Shown: positions 1-9,071 of the stretch, one piece after another
How positions within the stretch are numbered: the stretch's first letter is position 1
How the letters are laid out: every line of letters starts with the position of its first letter
Origin: Haloplanus natans DSM 17983
GTDB lineage: Archaea > Halobacteriota > Halobacteria > Halobacteriales > Haloferacaceae
Assembly: GCF_000427685.1 (NCBI RefSeq)
Contig: NZ_KE386573.1
Span: 2,464,938-2,528,937 of the forward strand
Length of the DNA: 64,000 nt
Direction of reading: 5' to 3'
Notes under the pieces: generated by a model
Databases searched by the model: none
Told to the model about the DNA's origin: nothing
The model's input: the letters and a program-made list of their open reading frames with translations, nothing else
Translations under genes and position numbers: made by a program

Positions 1-198
1 GAACTTGGTGTCCGAATCGAAGAGTTCGGCGCCACAGCCGGCGCAGGTGTACGTGCCGTTCCCCTTCCGGTCGAGGAAGTCGCCGCTGAACTTGGGTTCG
101 GTGCCGCGTTCCCGCAGGATGCGATACTCCTCTTCGGTGAGTCGGTCGCGCCACTCGTCGTCGGACAGGTCGGCGAGTGAGCGGTCGTGTTCGCTCAT
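1..198 (-). CDS. msrB: Methionine-R-sulfoxide reductase MsrB, partial (N-terminus only)
   Basis: Only the first 66 residues are inside the window; the gene reads leftward from ATG at 198 and runs off the left edge. Residues 27-39 (ILRERGTEPKFSG) match the conserved beginning of MsrB proteins, and C52/C55 in CAGCGAELF form the first half of the structural zinc site of this family. MsrB enzymes repair oxidised protein methionine (R-sulfoxide) using a C-terminal catalytic cysteine, which cannot be seen here. The assignment is secure because the N-terminal signature is distinctive, but completeness and activity cannot be judged from this fragment. Confidence 0.85.
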   Translation of the reverse strand, partial: MSEHDRSLADLSDDEWRDRLTEEEYRILRERGTEPKFSGDFLDRKGNGTYTCAGCGAELFDSDTKF

Positions 199-240
199 AC
201 CCGGTGTAGGGGCCGGAGACTCATAGCCTCGGCGCCCGGG

Positions 241-915
241 TCACCGCCCGCGGACCGGAACGCCGTCGATACCGAGCAAGTCGGACAGCCCGTCCAGTTC
301 GTAGGTCGGATCGACCGACAACTCGTCCGTTTCGCGGTGGGGCCGCCGGACGAACGCGGCGTCGAGGCCGGCGTTTTGCGCCGCCAGTACGTCCGATTCG
401 CTGTCGCCGACGAACAACGCACGGTCGACCGCCAGATCCGACAGCGCGCGGTGGAGGTAGTAGGGATCGGGTTTCTTCCGTGCCAAACTCCGGATCGTGG
501 GGTCGCGGCCGTAGGCGGTCGCGAAGAGATCGCGGGTGGCGAAGAAGTCGTGCATGAACTCGACGGTGTCCTGCTGGTTCGAACTGACGATACCGCGGGG
601 AGCGTCGATCTCGCGGACGGCGTCGAAATCGTCGTAGAGGGCGGCCCGGCCGGCCCGGAGTTCGACCCGCTGGGCGTGCGAGGAGTGGTAGTCGCGGGCG
701 CGCCAGAACCGGGCCGGATCGAGATCGTAGGCCGCACAGACATCGGCGAGTACGTCGGGCGTGACGCCGAGGGAGAGCCGGTCGATATCGTCGGGGTCGG
801 GGTCGGGGACGCCGAGGGCGTCGAACGCCTCCCACGTCGCGCGGCGGAGCACCGATCGTTCGATCGGTTCGACCAGGACGCCGTCGTTGTCGAACAGAAC
901 CGCCTCGTAGCTCAT
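241..915 (-). CDS. HAD-superfamily hydrolase (phosphoglycolate-phosphatase-like)
   Basis: A 224-residue haloacid-dehalogenase hydrolase. Motif I is DNDGV with nucleophile D9 and acid D11, motif II is the S-S-N around residues 111-113, motif III is a lysine at K147/K148 before PDPYYLH, and motif IV is GDSESD (residues 170-175) that binds magnesium. The helical cap sits between residues 15 and 90, as in class I phosphatases of the phosphoglycolate or beta-phosphoglucomutase type. The physiological substrate cannot be inferred. The start is ATG at 915. It lies 42 bp from the start of msrB on the same strand, so the two could be co-transcribed. Confidence 0.85.
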   Translation of the reverse strand: MSYEAVLFDNDGVLVEPIERSVLRRATWEAFDALGVPDPDPDDIDRLSLGVTPDVLADVCAAYDLDPARFWRARDYHSSHAQRVELRAGRAALYDDFDAVREIDAPRGIVSSNQQDTVEFMHDFFATRDLFATAYGRDPTIRSLARKKPDPYYLHRALSDLAVDRALFVGDSESDVLAAQNAGLDAAFVRRPHRETDELSVDPTYELDGLSDLLGIDGVPVRGR

Positions 916-1072
916 ACCCGAGGTACGCCCGTAGAGACGAAAAGGGTTTCATGCGGATCGCCGTCCCGGATTGCCGGCCGCGGTGGGGAAAGAGCGAGCG
1001 TGGTCGCCGCCGGTCTCGGCGCTGAGAATCGAAGGGCGAGCTTTAATCCCCTCGACCGCTACGTCCGCGTCG

Positions 1073-1648
1073 ATGGGCGACGACCGTGTCGAACGACGGA
1101 CGATCCTCGGCGCCGGTGCCGGCCTGCTCGCGTCGCTGAGCGGCTGTAGCGGCCTGTTCATCGAACCCGAAGCGACGGGGACGCCGGGCGGGGACGCGCC
1201 GACGGCGACGACGACGGCCACACCGACGGCGACGGCCACGCCCGAACCGACCCCGGAACCGACGCCGACGCCGGCCCCGCTCCCGAGCGAGGACATCGAG
1301 ATTCGGAACCGCCGGCTCGCCGTCCGGCGGAGCCAGTTCGAGAAGTTCGCCTTCGTCACGTATCGGTTCGACATCGAGAACGTGGGGACGCGGACGATCA
1401 GGGACGCCGAGTTCCGGGTCCGGGTCCGGTACGAACACGAGGAGTTCTCGCGGCTCGCCGCCACCGACTACCCCCGGTTCCGGTTCGACGACGACGCCGA
1501 CGACGACGAGGACGGCCTCACTCCCGACGAGACGGCGGGCGTGAGCGGGCGGGTTCGTTTCGAGCGCGACGGACGGGCACAGGAGTCCACCGCCGGCGAA
1601 CGGTTCGACCTCGAACTCGCGGTACGCCGAATACGGTACGTCCGATAG
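1073..1648 (+). CDS. Tat-exported lipoprotein of unknown function
   Basis: The ATG at 1073 is preferred over an upstream in-frame ATG at 971 because it places a twin-arginine signal (ERRTILG, R8-R9), a hydrophobic stretch and a lipobox (LSGC, C25) at the N-terminus, typical of haloarchaeal lipoproteins secreted folded through Tat. A Thr/Pro/Ala-rich linker spans about residues 30-70. The folded part (about 75-192) reads as a beta-sandwich with the phrase DIENVGTRTIRDAEF, a pattern common in extracellular haloarchaeal domains. A DDDADDDEDG stretch near residue 140 could bind cations. No function is recognisable. It is a 192-residue protein, probably anchored on the outer face of the membrane. 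Confidence 0.75.
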   Translation: MGDDRVERRTILGAGAGLLASLSGCSGLFIEPEATGTPGGDAPTATTTATPTATATPEPTPEPTPTPAPLPSEDIEIRNRRLAVRRSQFEKFAFVTYRFDIENVGTRTIRDAEFRVRVRYEHEEFSRLAATDYPRFRFDDDADDDEDGLTPDETAGVSGRVRFERDGRAQESTAGERFDLELAVRRIRYVR

Positions 1649-1656
1649 CGATCATT

Positions 1657-1714
1657 GTAAGTCAGTACCGGTGGTTCTCCGACCCGTTCTGGCGAACCGC
1701 GGGTAAACAGTTAC
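1657..1714. repeat. Diverged copy of a dispersed palindromic element (partner at 44012-44093)
   Basis: These 58 bases align without gaps to the reverse complement of 44024-44081, with 50 of 58 positions identical. The central arms (1667-1680 and 1691-1704) still pair at 11 of 14 positions, so a hairpin remains possible. The outer arms seen in the 44-kb copy are not recognisable here. Like its partner, it begins within a few bases of a stop codon (lipoprotein stop at 1648). The end shared with the other copy, GGTAAACAGTTAC, is at 1702-1714. Confidence 0.8.
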
Positions 1715-1793
1715 TATGAGACGGGCGGTCGTTATCGCGGCTGAGAGCGCGGGCGAATAACTAAGTCGATCGCTCACCGAGCGGGGGGCAACG

Positions 1794-2828
1794 GTGTTCA
1801 CCCTCGCCGCCGCTGCGCTCGGCCTCGCACTCGTTTTCGGTGCCGGAGCGTACGCCGTCACCCGACTCGACGCCCTCGACCATCGCGCCGTACTCGTCGT
1901 GGTCGCGGTGGGGTTGGCGGTCGGAGGCGTGGCCGCCCAGGCGGCACCCGTCACACCCGCGACGACGACCGGGACCGACCGGGTGCCGGACGCGGGGGCG
2001 GCCGACGGCCGGGCGGCGCTCGAAGCGACCGATTCCGTCGCCGCCACGAACGACTCGACGGCAGTGACGACGGCGACGGTCGTCGGCGTCCTCGCCCCCG
2101 ACCGACTCACCTACCGGACGGCGGCCGGCGAGCGGCGGACGGTTCGACTCGCGGGCGTCGCCGCGCCCGGCGTCGACGGGGGCAACCCCGAGCGATTCGA
2201 CGGGGTGGTGACCGGACAGCGGGGGCGGACGTGTCTCGCCGAACAGGGTCGGCGGGCGCTGGTCGACGCGCGGACGAGCCTCGTCGGCGAGTCGGTGACG
2301 GTCGCGTCGGTCGACGCCGGGGGCGCCGTGCTGGTCGCCGACGGCCGGTCGATCAACCGGCGTGCCGTCGAGCGTGGATACGCACGCGCCACCGACGACC
2401 GATACGCCGACGCGGAGCGGGCCGCCCGGAGTGCCGGGCGCGGCGTCTGGTCGTGTGCGACCGTCGAAGCGACGCCCCCGATCCGGGAGTCCGAGGAGCC
2501 GGGGATGTACGTCGCGGCCGTCCACCCGAACCCCCCGGGTGACGACGCGACGGCACTGGCCGAGGAGTATCTCGTCCTCAAGAACGCGGGCGATCGGACG
2601 GTCGACCTCTCGAACTGGTATCTCGTCGACGGGGACGGGAAGATGTACTTCTTTTTCGACGGGCGGACGCTCCGCCCGGGCGAGGAACTCGTCGTCCACG
2701 TCGGGGGGGGCCGGAACACCGACCGCCACGTCTACTGGGGGTCGTCGTCGCCGATCCTCGATAACGATCACGAGACGTTGAAACTCGTCGACGGTGACAC
2801 CGAGCGGACGGTCAGACTGTCGTACTGA
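1794..2828 (+). CDS. Membrane-anchored SNase-like / lamin-tail domain protein
   Basis: A 344-residue protein with GTG start at 1794. Two hydrophobic segments occupy about residues 2-22 and 32-52. Residues ~95-220 follow the staphylococcal-nuclease fold: an opening strand (TVVGVLAPDRL), RTVRLAGVAAPGV, then RAVERGYARATDD...AERAARSAGRGVW. The catalytic acids are not conserved, since the usual DGDT and GIDTPE motifs read APDR and GVAAPG, so nuclease activity is doubtful. Residues ~235-344 form a lamin-tail domain (EEYLVLKNAGDRTVDLSNWYL, then RPGEELVVHVG), which is often fused to secreted nucleases. A surface-exposed DNA-binding or cell-surface role is an inference. Confidence 0.7.
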   Translation: MFTLAAAALGLALVFGAGAYAVTRLDALDHRAVLVVVAVGLAVGGVAAQAAPVTPATTTGTDRVPDAGAADGRAALEATDSVAATNDSTAVTTATVVGVLAPDRLTYRTAAGERRTVRLAGVAAPGVDGGNPERFDGVVTGQRGRTCLAEQGRRALVDARTSLVGESVTVASVDAGGAVLVADGRSINRRAVERGYARATDDRYADAERAARSAGRGVWSCATVEATPPIRESEEPGMYVAAVHPNPPGDDATALAEEYLVLKNAGDRTVDLSNWYLVDGDGKMYFFFDGRTLRPGEELVVHVGGGRNTDRHVYWGSSSPILDNDHETLKLVDGDTERTVRLSY

Positions 2829-2956
2829 TCTCCGAGCGGTTCGCTCGCTGCCTTCGGGACCCAGCACGTGCCGAACAACCATTCACCAGTTGAATTTCGT
2901 TGCCGTTGAATAGGGGTAATCGTCATCGTTATCCCCAGCGCACCGCAGGGGAAACT

Positions 2957-4588
2957 ATGAGGCGGCTCACGATTCTGTCGGTCGTTGGACTTCTGCTGGT
3001 CGCACCGATCGTTCCCGCGGTGGCGTCGAGCGTCGTCACGGGGAACCCCGACTTGAGTTACAGCGTCGCTGACAACACGTTCCGGGCGAACGAGCGGGCA
3101 CAGTTGACGGTCGTGGCGACCAACGACGGCGACATCGACGACGGGGGCGTCGCGCGCTTCGAGGACCAGGTGCAGACGGCACGGAGCGTCCAGATGCGCG
3201 TCCGCGAGGGACAGGTCGACGACGCCATCGACGTGAAGACGGGGACGGTGACGGCGGGGAGTATCGGCCCCGGCGGCACCGCCGAGTTCGGCTTCGCCCT
3301 CGAAATCGGCGACGCCGAACCGGGCACGTACACCATTCCGATCGAGGTGACGTACCGCCACGCTCGGGCGGTCGTCTTCGACGAGACGCCGTCCGGTCCG
3401 GCCGAAATCGAGTACACGTGGCTCGACGAGGAGGAGACGATCGACCTGCAGATCCGGGTCGAGGAGCGGGCGAAATTCGACATCGTCTCCGAAGGGACGA
3501 ACCAGTTGTTCGCCGGCGACACCGGATCGCTGGCGTTCACGATCGAGAACACGGGGACACAGACGGCCGCGAACGCGTCTGTTCGGCTGTCCTCGGGCGC
3601 GTCGGGCGTGTTCTTCGGCAGTCCATCGACCCCGTCGGCGGAGACGGGCGTGTTCGTGCGGTCGCTCGACCCGGGTGAGACGCGACGGGTGTCGGTTCAG
3701 GTCGGCGCCACCGACGACGTGACGCCGGGCGCGTACCCGGTCAACGCCGTCGTCACGTACCGCGACGAGAACGACATCGGCCAGCGTTCGGATACGTTGA
3801 CGACGGGCGTGACGGTGCGAGCAGAACGGACGTTCTCGATGTCGGAGCTATCGACCGAGAACTTCCGGGTCGACGAGTCCGAGGCGCGGCTTTCGGGCGA
3901 GATCACCAACACGGGGCCGGCCCCCGCCCGGAACGTCGTCGTCAGGATGCGCAATCAAGGCCCAGTGACGCCGACGAACGGCGAGTCGGCGGTCGGCACG
4001 CTCGATCCCGGTGAATCGGCCGCGGTGAACTTCACCGCCGCCATCGCGAGCGACGCCGAACCGGGATCGAACTCCTTTACGTTCGACGTGGAGTACGAGA
4101 ACGCCGACGGCGACGTGTTGACGGCGTCGAACCCGATCCGAAAGACGGCGGTCATCGGCGCCGAGCGGGACCGCTTCGAGGTGTCGAACGTCTCGACGAC
4201 GGTCACCCCCGGCGGGACGGCACGGCTCACCGCCGACGTGCGCTACGTCGGCGACGATCCCATCTCGGCGGTCAACGCCCGCCTGTTCACCAGCGACCCG
4301 CTGTCGACCTCCGACGACGGCGCCTTCCTCGGGACGATGGAACCGGGCGACACGGCGACGGCCACGTTCCGGATCAGCGCGACGAGCGACGCGCTCCCCA
4401 AACAGTACGCCTCGTCGATCGAGGTGCGGTACGACGAACCGGACGGCGACACGGAGTTCACCGACGGCATGCCGATCGGCGTATCCGTGAGCGAACCGTC
4501 GGGCGGCCCGCCGGTGCCACCGATCGTCATCGGCATCGTCGTCGTACTGGCCGTCATCGGCGGAGTCGTCTGGTATCGCCGACGATGA
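2957..4588 (+). CDS. COG1361-type S-layer / CARDB-repeat exported protein
   Basis: Starts at ATG 2957, giving a clear signal peptide (MRRLTILSVVGLLLVAPIVPAVAS); the upstream GTG-type extension has no signal character. The 543-residue protein carries successive Ig-like repeats with the pattern ENTGTQTAANASVRL / ITNTGPAPARNVVVRM / LDPGESAAVNF, the NEW3/CARDB-like domains of archaeal S-layer-associated proteins. A single C-terminal transmembrane helix (IVIGIVVVLAVIGGVVWY) precedes RRR, so the protein is anchored with its bulk outside. It lies 54 bp before the RND transporter on the same strand. Pairing of these two families is frequent in archaea and suggests an accessory ectodomain for the pump (inference). 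Confidence 0.8.
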   Translation: MRRLTILSVVGLLLVAPIVPAVASSVVTGNPDLSYSVADNTFRANERAQLTVVATNDGDIDDGGVARFEDQVQTARSVQMRVREGQVDDAIDVKTGTVTAGSIGPGGTAEFGFALEIGDAEPGTYTIPIEVTYRHARAVVFDETPSGPAEIEYTWLDEEETIDLQIRVEERAKFDIVSEGTNQLFAGDTGSLAFTIENTGTQTAANASVRLSSGASGVFFGSPSTPSAETGVFVRSLDPGETRRVSVQVGATDDVTPGAYPVNAVVTYRDENDIGQRSDTLTTGVTVRAERTFSMSELSTENFRVDESEARLSGEITNTGPAPARNVVVRMRNQGPVTPTNGESAVGTLDPGESAAVNFTAAIASDAEPGSNSFTFDVEYENADGDVLTASNPIRKTAVIGAERDRFEVSNVSTTVTPGGTARLTADVRYVGDDPISAVNARLFTSDPLSTSDDGAFLGTMEPGDTATATFRISATSDALPKQYASSIEVRYDEPDGDTEFTDGMPIGVSVSEPSGGPPVPPIVIGIVVVLAVIGGVVWYRRR

Positions 4589-4642
4589 TCCAGCCGTCCG
4601 ACGGCGACGCGACGACGACCGCGACGGGGGAGGGGTGTTGAC

Positions 4643-7033
4643 GTGTCGGGACTCCGCCGGCTGTTCCGCACCGTCGGCCACGAGATTCAGGCCCACCCGG
4701 TCGCGACGCTTCTGATCGCCGCAGTCCTCCTCGTTACGGCGTTCGGCGGCGCGGCACAGATCACCAGCGTCACGGGCGATCAGGCGTTCACCGCCGAGAA
4801 TCCGACCCTCGAGAAGTTCGACGACGCCTTCGACCGCGGGTCGATATCCGTCCTCGTGAGAGGTGAGGTCACCGACCCCGCGACGGTCAGGGCGATGGCC
4901 CGCTTCGACGACCGGATGTCGGCGGTCGACGACGTAGCGTACGTCTCCAGTCCCGCCGACCGGGTGCGCGCGGAGTACGGCCGGATTCCGGACTCTCAGG
5001 CGAAAATCGAGCGCGTCCTCGGCACGCCGGATCTGGCGTTCGTGCAGGTGGTGTTCGATCCCGGCCTCACACAACCCGAGGAGCGACCCATCTACACCGA
5101 GTCGCTGTCCGCCGAGGAGTGGGCGCGCTTCCCCGCGGGCGTCGGCGTGATCATCACCGGCTCGGCCGCCTTCTCGGCGCAGCTCTCGGTGCTCATCCAG
5201 CAGAGCACGAACCAGTTGCTCGGCCTCGCAGTCGGGCTGATGATCGTCGCGCTCTTTTTCATCTTCCGTGGCGTGCGGCTGCGACTCCTGCCCATCGTCG
5301 CCGTGTTCGTGGGGGTGCTCTATACGTTCGGCGCGATCGGCTACGCCGGCGTGCCGAACTCGACGCTCACGAGCGCCGTCTTCCCCATCCTGATCGGCCT
5401 CGGCATCGACTACTCCGTCCAGTTCCACGAACGGTACGAGGAGGAGTTGGAGACGGCACCGCCGCGACAGGCGCTTCCGCGGGCGCTCGCGGGCATCGGT
5501 CCGCCGGTGTTCGTCGCGATGCTCGCCGCCGCGCTCGGCTTCGGCGCCACCTGGATCTCGACTCAGGGGACGCCCGCGTTCGTCTGGTTCGCCCAGACCT
5601 CCATCTTCGGCGTCCTGCTGACCTTCCTCGCGGGCCTGATCGTCCTGCTGCCCGTGTTGACGCTGTACGCCCGACTCCGACGGCGCGGGCTGGGCGAACT
5701 CGGCCTCCGCGAACTCGCCGACGGCGGGTGGACGGGGGACGCAAACGACGGCGACGAAACGGCGTCGGACGAGGCGGTCGGTGAGCCGGACGCGACGGTG
5801 GAACCGGCCCCGGAGCCGGAGCGGGTCGCACAGCCGGACGCCGCCGACCCCACCGACTCCGAACGCGTCGGCGCACTCGGGCGGCTGCTCGGACGCACCT
5901 CGCGAGCGCTGGCGGCCAACCCCGGGGTCGTCCTGCTCGTCGCCATCCTGCTGATGGGAGCGGGCTTCCAGGCCGGATCGGAGCTCGACACCCTGGCGGA
6001 CACCGAGGAGTTCATCCCCCAGGACCTGCCGGCCTACGTCGACCTCCAGCAGTTCCGGGCGGCGACCGGCGGCGGAACGGCCGTCCAGTACGACGTGATG
6101 GTACTCGGGAGCGACCTCAGACATCCGGCGGTGTTACGGTGGATGGATCGGTTCGAGCGGACGGCCGTCGGGGCGCCGCTCGTCCAAGGGGTCGACTCGC
6201 CGGCGACGCTCGTCAAGCAGTACAACGGCGGGGAGATTCCGGAGACCGAAGCGGGTGTCGAGCGCGTCCTCGACCGCGTCCCCGCCCAGGAGCGGGCCAG
6301 ATACTACAACGACGGCTACGCCCACATCACGGTCGTCGCGGCCCAGGACATGACGACGGGCGAGACGCTCTCGTTCATTTCGAACGTGAACGAGGTCATC
6401 TCGTTCAGCAACCCGCCGCCGGGCGTGCAGGTCGAACTCACCGGCACGGCCGCCATCTCGCCGCCCTCGATCGTCGATCAGATCGAGAGCCGGAACGTGA
6501 CGACGGGGCTGGGGGTCGCCCTCATCTTCGCGCTCCTGTTGCTCTACTACCGGCGGCTGGTGAAGGCGGTGGCACCGCTGGTTCCGATGCTGTTCGTCAT
6601 CGGGTGGCAGAACCTCTACATGGCGGCGCTGTCGATTCCCGTCTCCCCGCTCGGCGCCTCGCTGGGGGCGTTGACGGTCGGCATCGGCGCCGAGTACACC
6701 ATCATCGTGATGGAGCGCTACTACGAGGAGAAGGGACGAGCGGGTGCGAGCAAACTCGACGCCGTCGAGATAGCGGGCACCCGCGTCGGCAAGGCCATCT
6801 CCGTCTCGGGGATGACCACCGTCTTTGGCTTCTCGGCGCTGACGCTCTCGCCGTTCCCCATCCTCTCCGATTTCGGCTTCCTGACCGTCGGGGTCATCTT
6901 CCTGACGCTGGTGGCCGCACTGGCGACGCTGCCGCCGACGCTGATCGTCCTCGATACGGCCGAAGAGCGCCTCCATGCCGCGTTCGGCCGGTCGGGGGCG
7001 GACGCCGACCCATCCCCCGAGGGGAACGCCTAA
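4643..7033 (+). CDS. RND-superfamily (MMPL/SecDF-like) membrane transporter
   Basis: A 796-residue protein with the duplicated RND architecture. Each half has one transmembrane helix (about 20-42 and 425-445), a large extracellular loop (about 45-180 and 450-610) and a cluster of five helices. Family hallmarks are visible: GLGIDYSVQFHERYEEE after TM4 of the first half and GIGAEYTIIVMERYYEEK in the second, each with the intramembrane acidic residue. A cytoplasmic linker around residues 365-415 is acidic. The GTG start at 4643 gives the shortest sensible N-terminus. Such pumps use ion gradients to move lipids or hydrophobic compounds; the substrate is unknown. It probably forms an operon with the preceding S-layer-domain protein. 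Confidence 0.85.
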   Translation: MSGLRRLFRTVGHEIQAHPVATLLIAAVLLVTAFGGAAQITSVTGDQAFTAENPTLEKFDDAFDRGSISVLVRGEVTDPATVRAMARFDDRMSAVDDVAYVSSPADRVRAEYGRIPDSQAKIERVLGTPDLAFVQVVFDPGLTQPEERPIYTESLSAEEWARFPAGVGVIITGSAAFSAQLSVLIQQSTNQLLGLAVGLMIVALFFIFRGVRLRLLPIVAVFVGVLYTFGAIGYAGVPNSTLTSAVFPILIGLGIDYSVQFHERYEEELETAPPRQALPRALAGIGPPVFVAMLAAALGFGATWISTQGTPAFVWFAQTSIFGVLLTFLAGLIVLLPVLTLYARLRRRGLGELGLRELADGGWTGDANDGDETASDEAVGEPDATVEPAPEPERVAQPDAADPTDSERVGALGRLLGRTSRALAANPGVVLLVAILLMGAGFQAGSELDTLADTEEFIPQDLPAYVDLQQFRAATGGGTAVQYDVMVLGSDLRHPAVLRWMDRFERTAVGAPLVQGVDSPATLVKQYNGGEIPETEAGVERVLDRVPAQERARYYNDGYAHITVVAAQDMTTGETLSFISNVNEVISFSNPPPGVQVELTGTAAISPPSIVDQIESRNVTTGLGVALIFALLLLYYRRLVKAVAPLVPMLFVIGWQNLYMAALSIPVSPLGASLGALTVGIGAEYTIIVMERYYEEKGRAGASKLDAVEIAGTRVGKAISVSGMTTVFGFSALTLSPFPILSDFGFLTVGVIFLTLVAALATLPPTLIVLDTAEERLHAAFGRSGADADPSPEGNA

Positions 7034-7061
7034 CTGCTCGCGTGCCGAGACGGCAATCACT

Positions 7062-7970
7062 ATGCCAACCCCACCCGCCGACTCGGAGTATGGTACGGCG
7101 CTCGTCCCGACGGTCACGCCCTTCGCGAACGGTTCGGTCGACGCCGAGGCGGTCGCCGACCTCGCGGAGTTCGTGCTCGATGGGGGAGCCGACGGCCTCA
7201 TCCCCTGCGGGACGACCGGCGAGTTCGCCAGCCTCAGTGACGCGGAGTACGGGACGGTCGTCTCGGCGAGCGTCGACGCGGCGGACGGCGCACCCGTCCT
7301 TCCCGGCGCTGGGGCGACGAGCGTCGCCGGCACGCTCGAGCGCATCGACATCGCGGCCGACTGCGGCGCCGACGCCGTCCTGGTCGTCCTCCCGTACTTC
7401 CACGGGGCCAACGACCCCGCGGGCAACGAGCGGTTCCTGCGCGCCGTCCTCGACGACGCGTCGCTCCCCGTTATCCTCTACAACATCCCTTCCTGTGTCG
7501 GGCAGTCCATCGACGCCGACCTAGTCGAGGCGGTGGCGGACCACCGGGCGCTCGCGGGCATGAAGGACACGAGCGGCGACCTGACGCATCTGCTCGAAAT
7601 CGTCCGGCGAACGGGCGAGGAGTTCCACCTGTTCCAGGGGTGGGACAGCCAGCTCGTCCCCGCGGTGTCGATGGGCGCCACCGGCGGCATCAACGCGGTG
7701 TCGAACTACCTCCCCGGCCTCATGGCGGAGGCCATCGACGCGGCGGCCACCGGCGACATGGACCGCGCCCGTGACCTCCAGTTGGATCGTATCGCGCCCC
7801 TGTTCAACACGTCGCTGGAGTATGGCTTCGCGCCGACGACGAAGGCGGCGCTGGTCGAGCGCGGCGTCATCGACGACGATGCGGTCCGCCCGCCGCTGGT
7901 CGAACTGAACGACGACCAGACGGCGACGGTCCGGGACGTGCTCGGCGAGTCGCTGACAGCGGCAGAATAG
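7062..7970 (+). CDS. Dihydrodipicolinate synthase / KDG-aldolase family protein
   Basis: A 302-residue TIM-barrel class I aldolase. The pyruvate-binding signature CGTTGEF places T51-T52, the catalytic tyrosine is Y140 (LYNIPS), and the Schiff-base lysine is K168 (GMKDTSG). This family includes dihydrodipicolinate synthase, N-acetylneuraminate lyase and 2-keto-3-deoxy-sugar-acid aldolase. The sequence lacks an obvious lysine-pathway neighbourhood, so a sugar-acid aldolase is at least as likely. ATG 7062 is chosen because the open frame upstream reads low-complexity Arg/Pro sequence overlapping the RND gene. It starts 28 bp after the RND stop. Confidence 0.8.
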   Translation: MPTPPADSEYGTALVPTVTPFANGSVDAEAVADLAEFVLDGGADGLIPCGTTGEFASLSDAEYGTVVSASVDAADGAPVLPGAGATSVAGTLERIDIAADCGADAVLVVLPYFHGANDPAGNERFLRAVLDDASLPVILYNIPSCVGQSIDADLVEAVADHRALAGMKDTSGDLTHLLEIVRRTGEEFHLFQGWDSQLVPAVSMGATGGINAVSNYLPGLMAEAIDAAATGDMDRARDLQLDRIAPLFNTSLEYGFAPTTKAALVERGVIDDDAVRPPLVELNDDQTATVRDVLGESLTAAE

Positions 7971-8168
7971 CTACCGGTCGCGTGCTCGAACCCGGTAGTA
8001 GCTGATCGCTCCGGAGAGGGCCACGAGTCTGAGGCCGAATCCGAGCCCGACGTACAGCAACGTCCCTTTGGGCAAGATGGCAGTCAGCAGTCCGAACAGA
8101 GCCATCGAGGCGACGATCAGGGCCTGTACGATTTCGATCGGGGACCAGTCGCGAGCCGTCTCGACCAT
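7971..8168 (-). CDS. Small two-helix membrane protein, unknown function
   Basis: A 65-residue protein starting at ATG 8168 (an in-frame ATG three codons earlier, at 8177, is an alternative). Two hydrophobic segments (about IVQALIVASMALFGLLTAIL and LLYVGLGFGLRLVALSGAISYY) predict a helical hairpin with a basic C-terminus. Its stop directly abuts the stop of the convergent aldolase gene. It has no recognisable family, and coding status rests on composition and membrane-protein character. Confidence 0.5.
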   Translation of the reverse strand: MVETARDWSPIEIVQALIVASMALFGLLTAILPKGTLLYVGLGFGLRLVALSGAISYYRVRARDR

Positions 8169-8253
8169 CGGGCCCACGTTGCGTCGGCCGCCCCGTAGCT
8201 GTTGTGTGGAGCGAAGCCACGAGGCTTATCCTGTCCGCCGACGAACGTACGGT

Positions 8254-9024
8254 GTGAGTCAGACGACGCTCCGGATCGACCCGCACGTCCACTCGGAGGC
8301 TTCCTACGACGGCCACGACCCCGTGGAGCTTCTGCTGGAGCAGGCGGCCGAAATCGGGCTGGACGGCATCGTCGTCACCGATCACGACGTGATCCACGAG
8401 TCGCTCCGGGCGGCGGCGCTGGCACCCGACTACGGCCTGATCGGGATTCCGGGCGTCGAGGTGTCGACGGCGGTGGGCCACCTGCTCGCCATCGGCGTCT
8501 CCGAGATGCCGCCGCGGCGCGCGCCCCTCGACGAAACCGTCGCATGGGTTCGCGACCACGGCGGCGTGGCGGTCGTCCCCCACCCGTTCCAGCGGAGTCG
8601 CCACGGCGTGCCCCGGCGACACCTCGTCGACTGCGACGCGGTCGAGGTGTTCAACTCGTGGCTGTTCACGGGGTTTCGGAACCGTCGGGCGCGGCGGTTC
8701 GCCGTCGAACACGGCTACCCGGCGCTGGCGGCGAGCGACGCCCACTCCGTCCCCCACGTCGGCCGGGCGTTCACCGAACTCGCCTTCGACGGCGTCGACC
8801 GGGCCGACATCGACGGGGCGGCGGTGCTTGACGGTGTTCGCAACGGATCGACGCGGATGCGGGGCCGCCGCCAGCCGATCCCCACTTCGGCCCGGCACTA
8901 CGCGATCGGCTCAGCGCGAAAGAGCGGCTACTACGCGAAAGTCGGCGCGCTCAGGGGGCAGGCGGCGGCCCGGGCGGGAGCGCTCCGTGGCGTGCAGTTG
9001 CTGGCCGAACTTTCGCCGCTGTGA
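8254..9024 (+). CDS. PHP-domain metal-dependent phosphoesterase
   Basis: A 256-residue protein with the polymerase and histidinol phosphatase (PHP) metal motifs: DPHVHSEASYDG near the N-terminus, VVTDHDVI in strand two, PGVEVST, VVPHPF in the middle, and AASDAHSVPHVGRAF near residue 160. These His/Asp ligands bind a di- or trinuclear metal centre and hydrolyse phosphoesters in family members. GTG 8254 was chosen because the upstream frame overlaps the opposite gene and is not protein-like. The basic C-terminal ~50 residues (SARKSGYYAKVGALRGQ) are a haloarchaeal extension. The substrate is unknown. Confidence 0.8.
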   Translation: MSQTTLRIDPHVHSEASYDGHDPVELLLEQAAEIGLDGIVVTDHDVIHESLRAAALAPDYGLIGIPGVEVSTAVGHLLAIGVSEMPPRRAPLDETVAWVRDHGGVAVVPHPFQRSRHGVPRRHLVDCDAVEVFNSWLFTGFRNRRARRFAVEHGYPALAASDAHSVPHVGRAFTELAFDGVDRADIDGAAVLDGVRNGSTRMRGRRQPIPTSARHYAIGSARKSGYYAKVGALRGQAAARAGALRGVQLLAELSPL

Positions 9025-9040
9025 GCGACGGCGCCCGACG

Positions 9041-9046
9041 TTTTTT
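9041..9046 (+). terminator. Oligo-T termination signal after the PHP gene
   Basis: A run of six T residues begins 17 bases after the PHP stop codon, in an otherwise GC-rich gap. Short oligo-T tracts act as intrinsic terminators in archaea. It sits just before the SppA start at 9072. Confidence 0.45.
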
Positions 9047-9071
9047 GTAGTGGTACACCTTGACGTACGCT

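Noticed and set aside
3848-6124. Very long minus-strand open frame opposite the S-layer-domain and RND genes
   Set aside because: Its translation is Arg/Asp/Gly-rich nonsense, the usual shadow of a GC-rich gene; the plus strand encodes clear signal peptide, domains and membrane helices.
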